Source: JAFDVL01 sp043736395 (GTDB lineage Bacteria > Acidobacteriota > Blastocatellia > RBC074). From it: a DNA stretch of 64,000 bases. Under the pieces are notes generated by a model. The model did not search any database and had not been told where the DNA came from. It saw only the letters and a list, made by a program, of their open reading frames with translations. A program made the position numbers and the translations under genes. This document shows, in pieces, positions 1 to 8,895 of the stretch. The first letter of the stretch is position 1; every line of letters begins with the position of its first letter. The stretch lies in contig JAYTCQ010000354.1 of the NCBI GenBank assembly GCA_043736395.1, positions 7,909-71,908 on the forward strand, given 5' to 3'.

Positions 1-791
1 CCCACTAAATCACCACCAGTATCAGCTTGTCTGGCGCATCCGCCCTGGAAGGTATGATAAAGCCCCAGCCAGTGACCCACTTCATGCGTACCCGTGTCGC
101 CCAAATTGTAGGGAGCAGCAGCCCCACCCGGCAACGACGAATAAAGACACACAACGCCATCTTTGCTGGAGGCGCTGGCATAACTGGACGGGAAGGTCGC
201 CCAGCCGAGCAATCCTCCGCCAGGATTGCTGGTGTAGAAATTCAGGTCATCCGCTGTTCCCTGGCGAAGTGCAGTTTTCATTTCAGTTTCCGCCGTAGTG
301 CCGGGGCCAGCCGTAAACCAAGTGTCATTGGCAGAGGTGTCTACCGAAACTAAATTAAATTGAAACCCTTGATTTGAATAAGCTGCATTCAACACAGCAA
401 TCTGACTACTAATCTGCTGCGTTGTGGGGGCACCTTGCCCAGTGGTGTTCGTAATAACGTGAAAATAAACATTGATGATGGGGGGCACAAAAGTTCCGCC
501 GCCACCACCTCCACCGCCAGGAGGCTTGGCATTGGCTCCACTTGAACCTTTCTGCGCATCTGGGTCATCTTGACGCGTTCCGCAACGTAGTCCGGCATCT
601 ACAAATGCTTGTTGCGAAGTGTAATGTGTCCCGTCTGGCCCGATGAAGGTTCCATCGGGTTGATGTCCTGGTCGCTGTAGTTGGCCTCGTCCTTGTACTT
701 GCGCACTAACGCTTTGGAAGTAATACCCGCTGAACGCAAGGATCAAGCCCAAACTTACTACCGCACATGCGAATAGCATTTTTTTGTTCAT
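1..791 (-). CDS. M43 (pappalysin-type) secreted zinc metalloprotease, 3' end cut by window edge
   Basis: Translating the minus strand from the ATG at 791 gives an open frame that runs off the left edge without a stop (about 263 codons). An AGGAG ribosome binding site precedes the ATG. It begins with a signal peptide (MNKKMLFACAVVSLG, ending near SVSAQ), then a segment with GHQPDGTFIGPDGTHY, a run of seven or eight glycines, and a catalytic domain. The zinc motif HEVGHWLGLYH (HExxHxxGxxH, metzincin) is encoded at about 53-85. It is a close paralogue of the complete protease at 4357-5325. The missing part should hold the Met-turn. Family knowledge: secreted endopeptidase; substrate unknown. Confidence 0.9.
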   Translation of the reverse strand, partial: MNKKMLFACAVVSLGLILAFSGYYFQSVSAQVQGRGQLQRPGHQPDGTFIGPDGTHYTSQQAFVDAGLRCGTRQDDPDAQKGSSGANAKPPGGGGGGGGTFVPPIINVYFHVITNTTGQGAPTTQQISSQIAVLNAAYSNQGFQFNLVSVDTSANDTWFTAGPGTTAETEMKTALRQGTADDLNFYTSNPGGGLLGWATFPSSYASASSKDGVVCLYSSLPGGAAAPYNLGDTGTHEVGHWLGLYHTFQGGCARQADTGGDLV

Positions 792-943
792 TGCTTTTTC
801 TCCTAAGATCTAATATCTAATTTTCTAGGTTAGGAAATCGTGTGAGTGATTTTCCAGAAATGGTGTTGATTTAATCTAGCATACTCAAAACCTCATTGCA
901 TACCACAACCTACATTTCACAAAAGTTTACGAACTCTTTAATA

Positions 944-1444
944 TTACTTTTGCGCGAAACGGCTGGTATGAGAAGCGACCGCCTGCCAGCGCCCATTGCG
1001 CTTCGTAAATATATCCGTCCAGACATAATGACCGCTGGTATCTTTGCCTTTAAAACGGCTCTTTTCCGTGTTCCCTCCGGTCACGATGCCTACGTCACCA
1101 AAGACGCGCACTTTCAGCGGATCGAGCGTGTAAGAATCAAGCTGAGAGTCTGGTGCCAGATTAGCAACCAGGCTTTCGGCTTTCGTGTAGCTTTTGCCAT
1201 CCCACGAAATGCCAACCCAGTCGTCGGCCAGAAGGCCTTCCAGCTTGGTTTTATCCTTGTTTTTATTCGCTTCAATCCAGTCGCGCTCCAGTTGTGTCAG
1301 CGCCTTCTCGATGTCGGCGGAGCTTTCTGCCGGGACTGACGGAGAAGCCGCCACAGTCTTTGTGGCAGTATTATCGCTGGTTGCGCAGGCGATGAATGAC
1401 AGAGCGAAAACAGTCAGGGCGATAGTGCTTAATATGCGTTTCAT
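944..1444 (-). CDS. NTF2-like (SnoaL/DUF4440) lipoprotein
   Basis: 166 residues. A signal peptide ends in a lipobox (LSFIAC, Cys20), so the protein is probably an envelope lipoprotein. The body has the DUF4440/SnoaL-like pattern: an N-terminal helix with LERDWIEANKNKDKTKLEGLLADDWVG split by a short loop, followed by strands rich in Val and Gly and a C-terminal ending in GRWQAVASHTSRF. Members of this fold are small ligand-binding or isomerase-like cones; no catalytic assignment is possible here. AAAGGAG lies upstream of the ATG. It sits between the two secreted hydrolase genes on the same strand. Confidence 0.8.
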   Translation of the reverse strand: MKRILSTIALTVFALSFIACATSDNTATKTVAASPSVPAESSADIEKALTQLERDWIEANKNKDKTKLEGLLADDWVGISWDGKSYTKAESLVANLAPDSQLDSYTLDPLKVRVFGDVGIVTGGNTEKSRFKGKDTSGHYVWTDIFTKRNGRWQAVASHTSRFAQK

Positions 1445-1506
1445 AATGCAATTCTCCTTTAGGGTGCGGGGCTTGCTTGCGCAGCACGGTTGTTCAGTTA
1501 ATGGTT

Positions 1507-2394
1507 TTATTTCGCTTGCGATAATTCGGCGTAGAAACGGTCGAGTTGCTCGCCATTAAAACCAAATTGCCAGCCAAGATCATCTGTCTTGAGTTGGGAG
1601 AGCAACTGCTCTTTGGGAACGCCTTGCTTGACCAAACCCATCGCGCGCGAAATCAGCGTATCCATCTTGGTCTTGAACTCTTCCAGGTCGGCTCTGTTGA
1701 TCATGGGGCCGTGGCTTGGCACTGCCACGTCGAAATCCAGTTTTAGAATCTGTGCTAACACCGGGCCCCAATTCACTAGGCTCCCGCCGCCAGCAAAATC
1801 GGGAGCGGGCGTGTTCGGGGTGAACAACTCTCCGACGGCGACGACTTTCAAGTTGGGGAAGTACACCACCGTATCGCCATTGGTATGGGCATTGCCAAAA
1901 TGCTTAAGCTGCGCTTCGACGCCACCTAACCGCATGGTGAAATCCTTAGCATATGTGAAGGTTGGCAATGTGATCTTTCCATCGGAAGGAGGGTTGGCCG
2001 TCAAGTTCTGTTTGACGTTTTCCTGCGCGATGATCTGCACGCCCGCCGTCAGGAATTTCGCATTGTTGCCAGTGTGATCTTCGTGGTGATCAGTAACAAT
2101 GATGCCACGCACGGGCAAGTCTGAGATTTTCGAGATTTTTCGCACCTGCGACATCAGCGCGCGGTAATTGTCTGGCGACTTGCCATCTACCAGAATCAAT
2201 CCATTCGCGCTGAAACGCAGCAACGTATTGCCACCGCCGCCGGAGATCAGGTACAGCCCTGTCTTGACTAACTGGGCGGTCATCGTCACCTCGTTGGCGC
2301 TTTTCCCCGGCACTTGCGAGTTTTGTGCTGAAGCGGTGGCGACCATCGCCAGCAAAAAAATGACACCCCACTTATAAGTCGGAATTGTTTTCAT
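1507..2394 (-). CDS. Secreted metallo-beta-lactamase-fold hydrolase with altered metal motif
   Basis: 295 residues with a signal peptide ending near TASAQ. The fold is recognisable from GLILVDGKSPDN, the metal loop, HFGNAHTNGDT and PSHGPM. The usual THxHxDH loop reads TDHHEDH: the first metal-binding His is replaced by Asp, and the later bridging Asp (usually GD) is Glu in AVGELF. The second family member at 10771-11634 keeps the canonical THHHGDH, which makes the change here stand out. It may bind metal differently or have lost one metal. SoxH/quinoprotein-relay-type MBL proteins resemble it. It lies 94 bases downstream of the PQQ propeller gene. Confidence 0.85.
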   Translation of the reverse strand: MKTIPTYKWGVIFLLAMVATASAQNSQVPGKSANEVTMTAQLVKTGLYLISGGGGNTLLRFSANGLILVDGKSPDNYRALMSQVRKISKISDLPVRGIIVTDHHEDHTGNNAKFLTAGVQIIAQENVKQNLTANPPSDGKITLPTFTYAKDFTMRLGGVEAQLKHFGNAHTNGDTVVYFPNLKVVAVGELFTPNTPAPDFAGGGSLVNWGPVLAQILKLDFDVAVPSHGPMINRADLEEFKTKMDTLISRAMGLVKQGVPKEQLLSQLKTDDLGWQFGFNGEQLDRFYAELSQAK

Positions 2395-2438
2395 ATAAGC
2401 CTCGGAAGGTAAAAATCAGTATGCAGTTTTGCTTAAGA

Positions 2439-2472
2439 GTAGCTCCGCAGTCTTTGCAGACTGCGGAGCTAC
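2439..2472. terminator. Perfect 15-bp hairpin between the PQQ propeller gene and the MBL gene
   Basis: Arms 2439-2453 and 2458-2472 are exact inverted complements with a 4-base loop. It lies just past the stop of the minus-strand gene at 2489 and before the start of the next minus-strand gene at 2394. There is no clear U-tract after it, so it may stabilise RNA ends or be a dispersed palindrome instead of a classical terminator. Confidence 0.6.
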
Positions 2473-2488
2473 AGTGATCTATCGGCTG

Positions 2489-4114
2489 TTAGTTTCCGTT
2501 CAGTGAAAAGGCGTAGAACTTGTTGTTCCCCGTGTAGCCCGGTATGCCCAGATGGGCGTACCCGGCCCCCCAGAACACTGTGCCGTTCACGATGGTGGCC
2601 CCGGCGTTCACGGATGATCCCCCGATAAAGTTCCAAAGGATATTTCCTGTGGCGGCATTCAACGCAAACATAGTTGGAGTGCTCGCATCGCCTGCCATGG
2701 AGGCTGCATACACGACTCCATTGGCCACGGACATGGGGCCGAGGTCAATTGCGCCGTTGGGGTCTGGTCTGTGCCAGAGAATCACGCCCGTAGCAGGATC
2801 AAGCGCAGCCCAGGAACCCGCATAACCGCCTGCCGGGGAAGGAAGACCATAAAAATTAGCGAGCTGCACATAGATTCGCTTGCCATCCGTTGCTGATCCC
2901 CATTCCATGCCGCCTAAAGAAGACCCCGGTCCAACCTGCGTTTGCCACAGTGTGTCACCGGTCTTTGGATCAAGTGCGAAGTAGATGCCGCTTTTCTGCC
3001 CCGCGCCGAGAATCGTCTTAGGCCCCTTGGAGGTTTGGTATGTGATTAAGTTTGGGGCAGAGGCGAAATCGTAGTCAGGGCCAGAATTGGTTGGACAATT
3101 CGTAAACGGTGGGATAAAACAGGCCACGTTCCAGTCGTCACTGCCGTCTATCACACCAACGGCCGTCTGATTCCACGTTACAAACTTCTTTGCCCATTTC
3201 AGCTTACCGTTCCCCGTATCCAGCGCAATGACCGAATCCACGTAATTGTCGGGAGCATTGCACGAGGCCGCGTTGCCTCCTTGAGCAATACAGTCCCCAT
3301 AGTTCGTGCCTGGGATACTCGATTTAGCTTCGGGTTTCGGATGGCTGTAGTTGTTTCCGGTACTGACAAAGATCGTGTTGTTGTTTGCGTCCACAACCGG
3401 ATTGCTGCCCCAGACGCCGCCGCCACTGTATCCTTGGGGAACAGTATAGGTCTGCCATTTAATCTTGCCGGTGGCAGCATTGACAGCAACCACACTGCCT
3501 CTGGCCTTACAGCACTGGAAGGCCGGATTAAAACCTGCGATGCCTTCTTCCAACGATGCCACACCCGTATATACAGTACCGCCGACCACCGTCGGGGAAG
3601 TTGTAATGAGCGCAAAGGGATCATTCGCTGGCGATTCCAGTTGTGTTTTCCAGACCAATGCTCCTGTCGTTGCATTGATTGCCAGCAACCAGGCTCCTTC
3701 CTGGGTGCCGAGATACAACGTGCCATTCACCACGGCTGGGGTGGTACGGGAGTGCGTGATTCCAGGCAAGCCGTAATCGGAAAGCTGATGCGACCAAAGC
3801 GCGTGCCCATTAGCAGTATTCAACGCAAACAGATTGCCGCCCCAGTCGGGGAAATAGGCAACACCATTCACGACAGCGGCGCGGGCTGACACATCGCCTC
3901 CAGTAGTAAATGTCCACTTCGGTAGCAGTTGACTCACGTTAGCAGTTGAGATGGTCGTTTCCGTCGCATTGGTCGCGGTATTCGACGCATTTTGCCCAAA
4001 CATAGGCCAATCGGCAGTCTTTGGTTGAGCGATTGCTGCCCCAAAGCTGCATAACATTAAGAATCCGGCGATGAACCTTATTGAGTGTTCACGAGAACGT
4101 AGAAGGTTGTTCAT
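2489..4114 (-). CDS. Secreted PQQ-type beta-propeller protein (polyvinyl-alcohol-dehydrogenase-like)
   Basis: 541 residues with a signal peptide ending at IAQ (about residue 30). Repeated propeller-blade motifs such as LFALNTANGHALW, LLAINATTGALVW, VVAVNAATGKIKW and LFALNAATGNILW identify a PQQ-like eight-bladed propeller. A vicinal Cys pair (FQCCKARGS) matches the adjacent-cysteine disulfide known in PQQ dehydrogenases. No haem c CxxCH motif is present, so electrons would need a separate acceptor. Closest class by architecture: secreted PVA-dehydrogenase-like or outer-membrane PQQ-binding proteins; substrate unknown. AGGAG precedes the ATG. Confidence 0.82.
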   Translation of the reverse strand: MNNLLRSREHSIRFIAGFLMLCSFGAAIAQPKTADWPMFGQNASNTATNATETTISTANVSQLLPKWTFTTGGDVSARAAVVNGVAYFPDWGGNLFALNTANGHALWSHQLSDYGLPGITHSRTTPAVVNGTLYLGTQEGAWLLAINATTGALVWKTQLESPANDPFALITTSPTVVGGTVYTGVASLEEGIAGFNPAFQCCKARGSVVAVNAATGKIKWQTYTVPQGYSGGGVWGSNPVVDANNNTIFVSTGNNYSHPKPEAKSSIPGTNYGDCIAQGGNAASCNAPDNYVDSVIALDTGNGKLKWAKKFVTWNQTAVGVIDGSDDWNVACFIPPFTNCPTNSGPDYDFASAPNLITYQTSKGPKTILGAGQKSGIYFALDPKTGDTLWQTQVGPGSSLGGMEWGSATDGKRIYVQLANFYGLPSPAGGYAGSWAALDPATGVILWHRPDPNGAIDLGPMSVANGVVYAASMAGDASTPTMFALNAATGNILWNFIGGSSVNAGATIVNGTVFWGAGYAHLGIPGYTGNNKFYAFSLNGN

Positions 4115-4274
4115 TTTTACTCTCCTGGGTGAAGATTGAACATAATTTCATTGGGAAAAGGGGGGAGTTGAGAATGAATAGTTCACATCTGAAAAATTAT
4201 TGATTGAGATGAAGTTAACCAACTTACACTAGTGGAATTTAAGGAAGTTGGCAAGATCACGGTTAAATCAAACT

Positions 4275-4336
4275 CAGACCGTTTCAATCGGTACCTCAAC
4301 CCAGACGGTTGACGCGTGACCAATTGAAACAGTCTG
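4275..4336. terminator. 18-bp imperfect inverted repeat after the M43 protease gene
   Basis: Arms 4275-4292 and 4319-4336 pair over 18 positions with two differences, both compatible with G-U pairing; the loop is 26 bases. It lies immediately downstream of the minus-strand stop at 4357. The G-U-compatible changes suggest selection for RNA structure. The remaining 4115-4274 leader of the PQQ gene shows nothing else I can support. Confidence 0.5.
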
Positions 4337-4356
4337 GTGAAAGATTAATTTTTTAC

Positions 4357-5325
4357 TTATTGCCGGTAAGCTACCCACTGCGCATCCATGCGATCTGACT
4401 GACCTAGCGTGAGTTTGAACATGCAGGCATCATCCGTGTAATCCATAAAATTCGTGATCGGATCAAGGCCGGCTGACGTGCAGGTATCTCTTCCGGTCGG
4501 ACAACCAAACGCAGAAGATTTTTCCGCCGGCGTATCCGCCACTAAATCACCGCCATTCGTGGTACTGGCGGCGCATCCGCCCTGGAAGGTGTGATAGAGA
4601 CCCAACCAGTGACCTACTTCATGCGTACCGGTGTCGCCCAAATTGTAGGGAGCAGCAGTCCCACCCGGCAGCGACGAAAAGAGGCAAACAACGCCATCAT
4701 TCTTAGGGTTGCTGACATAGCTCGACGGGAAGGTCGCCCATCCCAGCAGTCCTCCACCAGGGCTATTGGTGTAGAAGTTCAATGCACCTTTTGTTCCCCT
4801 CCGTAGCGCATTTTTCATCTGTGCTTCGGCTGTCGTTCCAGGCCCAGCCGTAAACCAGGAGTTGTTCACAGTCCTATCCGTGCTAGCAAACTGGAACCGG
4901 AACGGCGTATTCGTACCGCCCGTTACGCCGGAATAAGCATCATTCAAAACTTTGAGCTGGTTAGTAATCTGTGCATCCGTGACATTTCCCTGTCCTATCG
5001 TGTTGGTGATGATGTGGAAATAGACAGGGATAATGACACTGCCTGCCGCTAATCTAAGTCCTGAATCTATACCGATGTTTTTATTGCCACCGTTCCCACC
5101 TTTTTCGGCATCGTCATCCCGCACGCCGCAACGAAGCCCGGCATCGACAAAATCTTTTTGCGAAACGTAATGTGTTCCGTCTGGCCCGATAAAGGTTCCA
5201 TCCGGTTGATGTCCCGGGTGTTCGCTTCGTCCTTGCGCATTAACGCTTTGAAAGTAATATCCACTGATCGCTAAAACAATGATCAGACTGATTGCCGCAC
5301 AAGCAAATAAAGTTTTCTTTTTCAT
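4357..5325 (-). CDS. M43 (pappalysin-type) secreted zinc metalloprotease
   Basis: 322 residues from the ATG at 5325, chosen because TTAGGAG lies seven bases upstream and a signal peptide (KKKTLFACAAISLIIVLAIS) follows at once. Catalytic motif HEVGHWLGLYH, downstream Met-turn region NFMDYTDD, and Cys pairs (GGCA, FGCPTG, DTCTSAG, DACMF) fit the M43B family. The N-terminal propeptide-like block GHQPDGTFIGPDGTHYVSQ is shared with the paralogue at the left edge. The two differ mainly in the linker, which is a glycine run in the other copy. Likely exported endopeptidase. Confidence 0.92.
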   Translation of the reverse strand: MKKKTLFACAAISLIIVLAISGYYFQSVNAQGRSEHPGHQPDGTFIGPDGTHYVSQKDFVDAGLRCGVRDDDAEKGGNGGNKNIGIDSGLRLAAGSVIIPVYFHIITNTIGQGNVTDAQITNQLKVLNDAYSGVTGGTNTPFRFQFASTDRTVNNSWFTAGPGTTAEAQMKNALRRGTKGALNFYTNSPGGGLLGWATFPSSYVSNPKNDGVVCLFSSLPGGTAAPYNLGDTGTHEVGHWLGLYHTFQGGCAASTTNGGDLVADTPAEKSSAFGCPTGRDTCTSAGLDPITNFMDYTDDACMFKLTLGQSDRMDAQWVAYRQ

Positions 5326-5492
5326 TGGGGTTCTCCTAATTGGTTTTATATAAGGTCGATTTATTTTCACTCGACCAACGTGAAGTTGAGGGAGGCGGAA
5401 ACAAGATACTGCCAAGCAACAATTTTATAAATTACGTTGGTTGAAGATCGCTGTTCCCGCCTGACATCAGAGAATTGTTGATATTTTTTAGC

Positions 5493-5960
5493 TTACCGCT
5501 TTGAGGCTAAATTGGGTTCTAAAACAATCTCGCGCGCCATTCGTTCCGCCAGGACTTCCCGAATTTCAAGCCGTTCGCGGTATCCTTGCCGTTGCTTATC
5601 ATCGTTGCCGATGACGTTTTGCAATAAGGCATCGGTTTTGTCCAAACTTTTCTCATAGGTTGCGAGGTCTTTGTATTCCGTCAAAAGCATTAAGTTAAAG
5701 TCAGTTGCGCCGTGAGCTTCAGTTTGCAAAATCTTGTACGAAATAATTTGCCCATCTTTTTTCAAGGCCTCCTGCTCTCGCTTCCAATCGCCGGCGATGT
5801 AGTTTAGATAAGCCGTTTCCATACCCGGCTTCATGCGAATATATCCGATGCTCCAAACTGTGCCGTTGCGGTAAGGGCGATTGACTTGTGCAAAGACAAC
5901 GACGCTCAAAGTCAATACCAGAGCGACCAGCAAACTGACGAGGATGCGATTCTGTTTCAT
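5493..5960 (-). CDS. Secreted small protein of unknown function, possibly ABM/dimeric alpha-beta-barrel fold
   Basis: 155 residues with an N-terminal signal peptide (ILVSLLVALVLTLSVVVFAQ). The mature part has VWSIGYIRMKPGMETAYLNY and later LMLLTEYKDLATYEK, an arrangement of strand, helix and 'LTEYKDLATYE' seen in dimeric ferredoxin-like ABM-type domains. No catalytic residues can be assigned. AGGAG precedes the ATG. It is the first gene of the leftmost minus-strand run and is divergent from the sigma factor gene. Confidence 0.65.
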   Translation of the reverse strand: MKQNRILVSLLVALVLTLSVVVFAQVNRPYRNGTVWSIGYIRMKPGMETAYLNYIAGDWKREQEALKKDGQIISYKILQTEAHGATDFNLMLLTEYKDLATYEKSLDKTDALLQNVIGNDDKQRQGYRERLEIREVLAERMAREIVLEPNLASKR

Positions 5961-6355
5961 AAAAATATCTCCTGTTGTTTAGCAACGGAGTGCAAGAGCA
6001 AATTAGGTTATTTCGGCTGTCGCCGCACTCGTTTCAAGCGGCAGCCACCAACGATTCAACTTCCACTGGTGAGGTCATTTTCAGTCAAGCTGAGAGCAAT
6101 AAATTTCTCATTCTCTTTTCTTGCTAATGGGTAAAGCGTCAGCCGCGACCAAAGTCCCTCACCTACCACTCCGAAAATTCACTAATAAATTATTGCGCCG
6201 ATTATTGCTCTCATTTAGTAAGGGGGAATTAGTGCGCAAAAGTGTTCATGACTCAAAAAAAATTTTTGGCTTTCTTCTCTTCTGGCTGAGGTCGAATCAA
6301 TGTGCTACTTTTATTGAGGCGTTTGCTGTCTCAAACAAATAATGCCGAAGCGGCT
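5961..6355. other. Divergent intergenic region between secreted protein gene and sigma factor gene
   Basis: About 395 bases between two divergent starts, so it must hold both promoters. I see no convincing -35/-10 pair and no conserved small ORF or RNA structure; short open frames here lack ribosome binding sites and recognisable sequence. Confidence 0.5.
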
Positions 6356-6928
6356 ATGGAATCCTCTACAACACCTAATATTACGCAACTGCTGGTCGCC
6401 TGGAAACACGGAGATCAGGACGCATTGGCGCAACTGACGCCGATGGTATACCGCGAACTTCATCGTCTGGCGCACGGCTATCTGGCAGGTGAACGGCGCG
6501 GACACGTGTTGCAAACAACTGCCTTGGTCAACGAAGCGTTCGTGCGACTGATTGACTGGCAACAGGTCGAATGGCAAAATCGCGCCCATTTTTTCGGCGT
6601 CTCCGCCACCTTGATGCGGCATATTCTGGTGCAATTCGCCCGCGAACAGCAAGCAGCGAAACGTGGCGGACAGGCCATTCAGGTTTCGCTGTCCGAAGCC
6701 TCTGCCATCAGTTCTCCGCATAATCTTGACATGGTCGCGCTGGACGATGCGCTGACGACCCTCGAAAAACTTGATCCCCGTCAGGCGCGTACTGTTGAGT
6801 TGCGTTTTTTTGGTGGGCTGAGTCTGGAAGAAGCCGCCGAAGTCTTAAATGTTTCCATCAGCACCGTGCGACGCGATTGGCGTATGGCGCAGGCTTGGTT
6901 ACATCAGCAATTGAGTGCGACGACATGA
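6356..6928 (+). CDS. ECF-type sigma-70 family RNA polymerase sigma factor
   Basis: 190 residues from the ATG at 6356. Region 2 is seen as ITQLLVAWKHGDQDALAQL and LVNEAFVRLIDW; region 4 as LDPRQARTVELRFFGGLSLEEAAEVL followed by the HTH VSISTVRRDWRMAQAWL. This is the ECF subgroup common in Acidobacteriota and Planctomycetes (the TIGR02999-like type). Such genes are usually followed directly by a Ser/Thr kinase gene starting with a short regulatory segment. Here that kinase is at 7810, separated by an AT-rich two-gene insert. Confidence 0.9.
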   Translation: MESSTTPNITQLLVAWKHGDQDALAQLTPMVYRELHRLAHGYLAGERRGHVLQTTALVNEAFVRLIDWQQVEWQNRAHFFGVSATLMRHILVQFAREQQAAKRGGQAIQVSLSEASAISSPHNLDMVALDDALTTLEKLDPRQARTVELRFFGGLSLEEAAEVLNVSISTVRRDWRMAQAWLHQQLSATT

Positions 6929-6996
6929 TCTTTAAACAGGCTTTATAAATTGGAAGTTTTACCTTTCGTGTTATGATTTTAGTGAGGTTTTAAATT

Positions 6997-7374
6997 ATGG
7001 AAATCAGCATTAAATTACCAAATAATTTGTATCAAAATGTTTCTGCTCTCGCACAGGCGAAGAAAAAAAGTGTTGCCGAGGTAATCAAAAATGCTGTCAA
7101 AAAAGCAGTCATCGAAAACTCATCCGATTTTGCAGAGCAATCGAAAATGATCGAACAGAGCATCAAATTTTGTTCTGATCAGGAAGTTTTGGAATTAGCG
7201 AATTTGCAGATGTCTGATGATGAGCGGTTGAGCTATTTGTTTGAAAAAAACCGGGAAAGTGTTTTGACAAAAAAAGAACACGCCGAACTAATGAAAGCAG
7301 TTGAACTAAGCCAGATTAACGATTTACGTAAGGCATTCGGAATGGTTGAAGCCAAAAAACGCGGATTGATTTAA
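6997..7374 (+). CDS. RHH-like small DNA-binding or accessory protein paired with HNH gene
   Basis: 125 residues. The start (MEISIKLPNNLYQNVSALA, then AEVIKNAVKKAV) has the strand-helix-helix spacing of ribbon-helix-helix proteins. The second half has a charged helical block (LSYLFEKNRESVLTKKEHAELMKA) that resembles a block in the small protein at 52902-53198, which also precedes an HNH gene. The stop overlaps the next start (TAATG). Composition is visibly more AT-rich than the flanking sigma factor and kinase. An antitoxin or accessory role is possible but not shown. Confidence 0.7.
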   Translation: MEISIKLPNNLYQNVSALAQAKKKSVAEVIKNAVKKAVIENSSDFAEQSKMIEQSIKFCSDQEVLELANLQMSDDERLSYLFEKNRESVLTKKEHAELMKAVELSQINDLRKAFGMVEAKKRGLI

Positions 7375-7727
7375 TGAGCAAGCTTAAGCAGGAATTAGAT
7401 GCCGAAATCCGCGAAGCATCAAAGAATCATTGTGGATATTGCCTGACACCACAAATCCTGACTTCTTATAAACTTGAAATCGAACATATTTATCCAACTT
7501 CCAAAGGCGGAACTTCTGAAATAGAAAATCTTTGCCTGGCTTGTCGGAATTGTAATTTGAATAAATCGGCAAAAGTTTTTGGTTTCGATGTGGTGACCGC
7601 GAAGCGAGTAAAATTATTCAATCCCAATCTGAAAAACTGGACAGAACATTTCGGTTGGGACAAAGACAAAACTTCGATTATCGGCAGAACTCCGTGTGGG
7701 CATGCCACAATTTATGCTTTAAAATGA
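7374..7727 (+). CDS. HNH endonuclease domain protein
   Basis: 117 residues made almost entirely of an HNH/McrA-type domain: CGYC, then IEHIYPTSKGGTSEIENLCLAC split across the His-rich core, then RNCNLNKS. The two CxxC pairs bind structural zinc and the EHI...N...N residues form the beta-beta-alpha metal finger. The start overlaps the stop of the partner gene by one base, so translation is coupled. Together they form an AT-rich cassette. Likely a nuclease; target unknown. Confidence 0.88.
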   Translation: MSKLKQELDAEIREASKNHCGYCLTPQILTSYKLEIEHIYPTSKGGTSEIENLCLACRNCNLNKSAKVFGFDVVTAKRVKLFNPNLKNWTEHFGWDKDKTSIIGRTPCGHATIYALK

Positions 7728-7809
7728 ACGATGAACTGCAAACAAATGCCCGCAGAGTTTGGAAATTAACAGGTTTATTTCCGCCAAAAAAGCTGTAAAA
7801 CGTAACGAT

Positions 7810-8886
7810 ATGACTCCTGAACGCTATCAACAAATCGGCCAGCTTTTTAATGAAGCACTGGAACTGGTTCCTGAGCAGCGTTCAGCCTGGCTGCATAAGA
7901 CCTGTGGCGCGGATGATGAGTTGCGGGTCGAAGTCGAAAAATTGCTCACCAGTCAGGATGAATCCGGAGAATTTCTTTCCCGTCCGGCAATGCACATTGC
8001 GGCGGAATTACTCGCGCAAAATCAAACTCCGACAGCCCTCGGTCAACAAATCAGACGCTATCAAATCCTCTCACTTATCGGAGCAGGAGGGATGGGACAG
8101 GTTTATCTGGCAAGAGATCAGCGGCTGGGACGACTGATCGCGCTTAAGCTGTTGCCCTCTCATCTCACGCAGGACACGGAACTCGTCCGCCGCTTCAAGA
8201 AAGAAGCGCAGGCGATTGTCTCTCTCAATCATCCAAACATTTTGACGATCCACGATTTCGGCGAGGCACGAGGGATTCACTATATCGCAACGGAATACGT
8301 CGAAGGCAAAACTCTGCGCCAGCATTTGGATGAACGAAAATTCTCACTGACAGAAATACTGGACGTGGCGATGCAAATGGTGAGTGCGCTGGAAGCCGCT
8401 CATCATGCGGGTATTGTGCATCGAGACATCAAACCGGAAAACATCATCATTCGTCCCGATGGATTTGTGAAGGTACTGGATTTTGGTCTGGCGCGGATCA
8501 CAAAACCAAATCCCGCTGACGGCGATCAGTCAAATAGTTCCATCACCAGCCCGGGCAGCATTATCGGCACTTCTACCTATATGTCGCCTGAACAGGCACG
8601 TGGTCATCAGGTAGATCATCGCACCGACCTTTATAGTTTGGGGGTGATGCTTTACGAAATGTGCGCAGAGCGGCCTCCCTTTACCGGCGCGAACTCAGTT
8701 GAAATTCTTATCAACAGCCTGCATCAGGAACCTCCACCACTGAGCAATTTCGGAATCCCTCTACAACTTGAACAAATGATCAAACACGCCATGCGCAAAG
8801 ATCGTGAGTCGCGAATTCCAGATGCTGGAACAATGCTGCATGAACTGAAAAACCTTCGGCGCAGTTTTGAATTAGAAGGCGTCTGA
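7810..8886 (+). CDS. Soluble Ser/Thr protein kinase associated with ECF sigma factor
   Basis: 358 residues from the ATG at 7810, because MTPERYQQIGQLFNEALE is the typical beginning of sigma-linked acidobacterial kinases. Residues 1-75 form this regulatory segment (with RSAWLHKTCGADDELRVEV). The kinase domain follows: Gly loop IGAGGMGQVYLA, Lys in ALKLL, HRD loop VHRDIKPEN, DFG in LDFGLARI, APE-like SPEQARG. The protein ends straight after the kinase domain, without the transmembrane segment and WD40/TPR C-terminus many relatives carry. It probably acts with the sigma factor at 6356. Confidence 0.9.
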   Translation: MTPERYQQIGQLFNEALELVPEQRSAWLHKTCGADDELRVEVEKLLTSQDESGEFLSRPAMHIAAELLAQNQTPTALGQQIRRYQILSLIGAGGMGQVYLARDQRLGRLIALKLLPSHLTQDTELVRRFKKEAQAIVSLNHPNILTIHDFGEARGIHYIATEYVEGKTLRQHLDERKFSLTEILDVAMQMVSALEAAHHAGIVHRDIKPENIIIRPDGFVKVLDFGLARITKPNPADGDQSNSSITSPGSIIGTSTYMSPEQARGHQVDHRTDLYSLGVMLYEMCAERPPFTGANSVEILINSLHQEPPPLSNFGIPLQLEQMIKHAMRKDRESRIPDAGTMLHELKNLRRSFELEGV

Positions 8887-8895
8887 TTATCTTCT

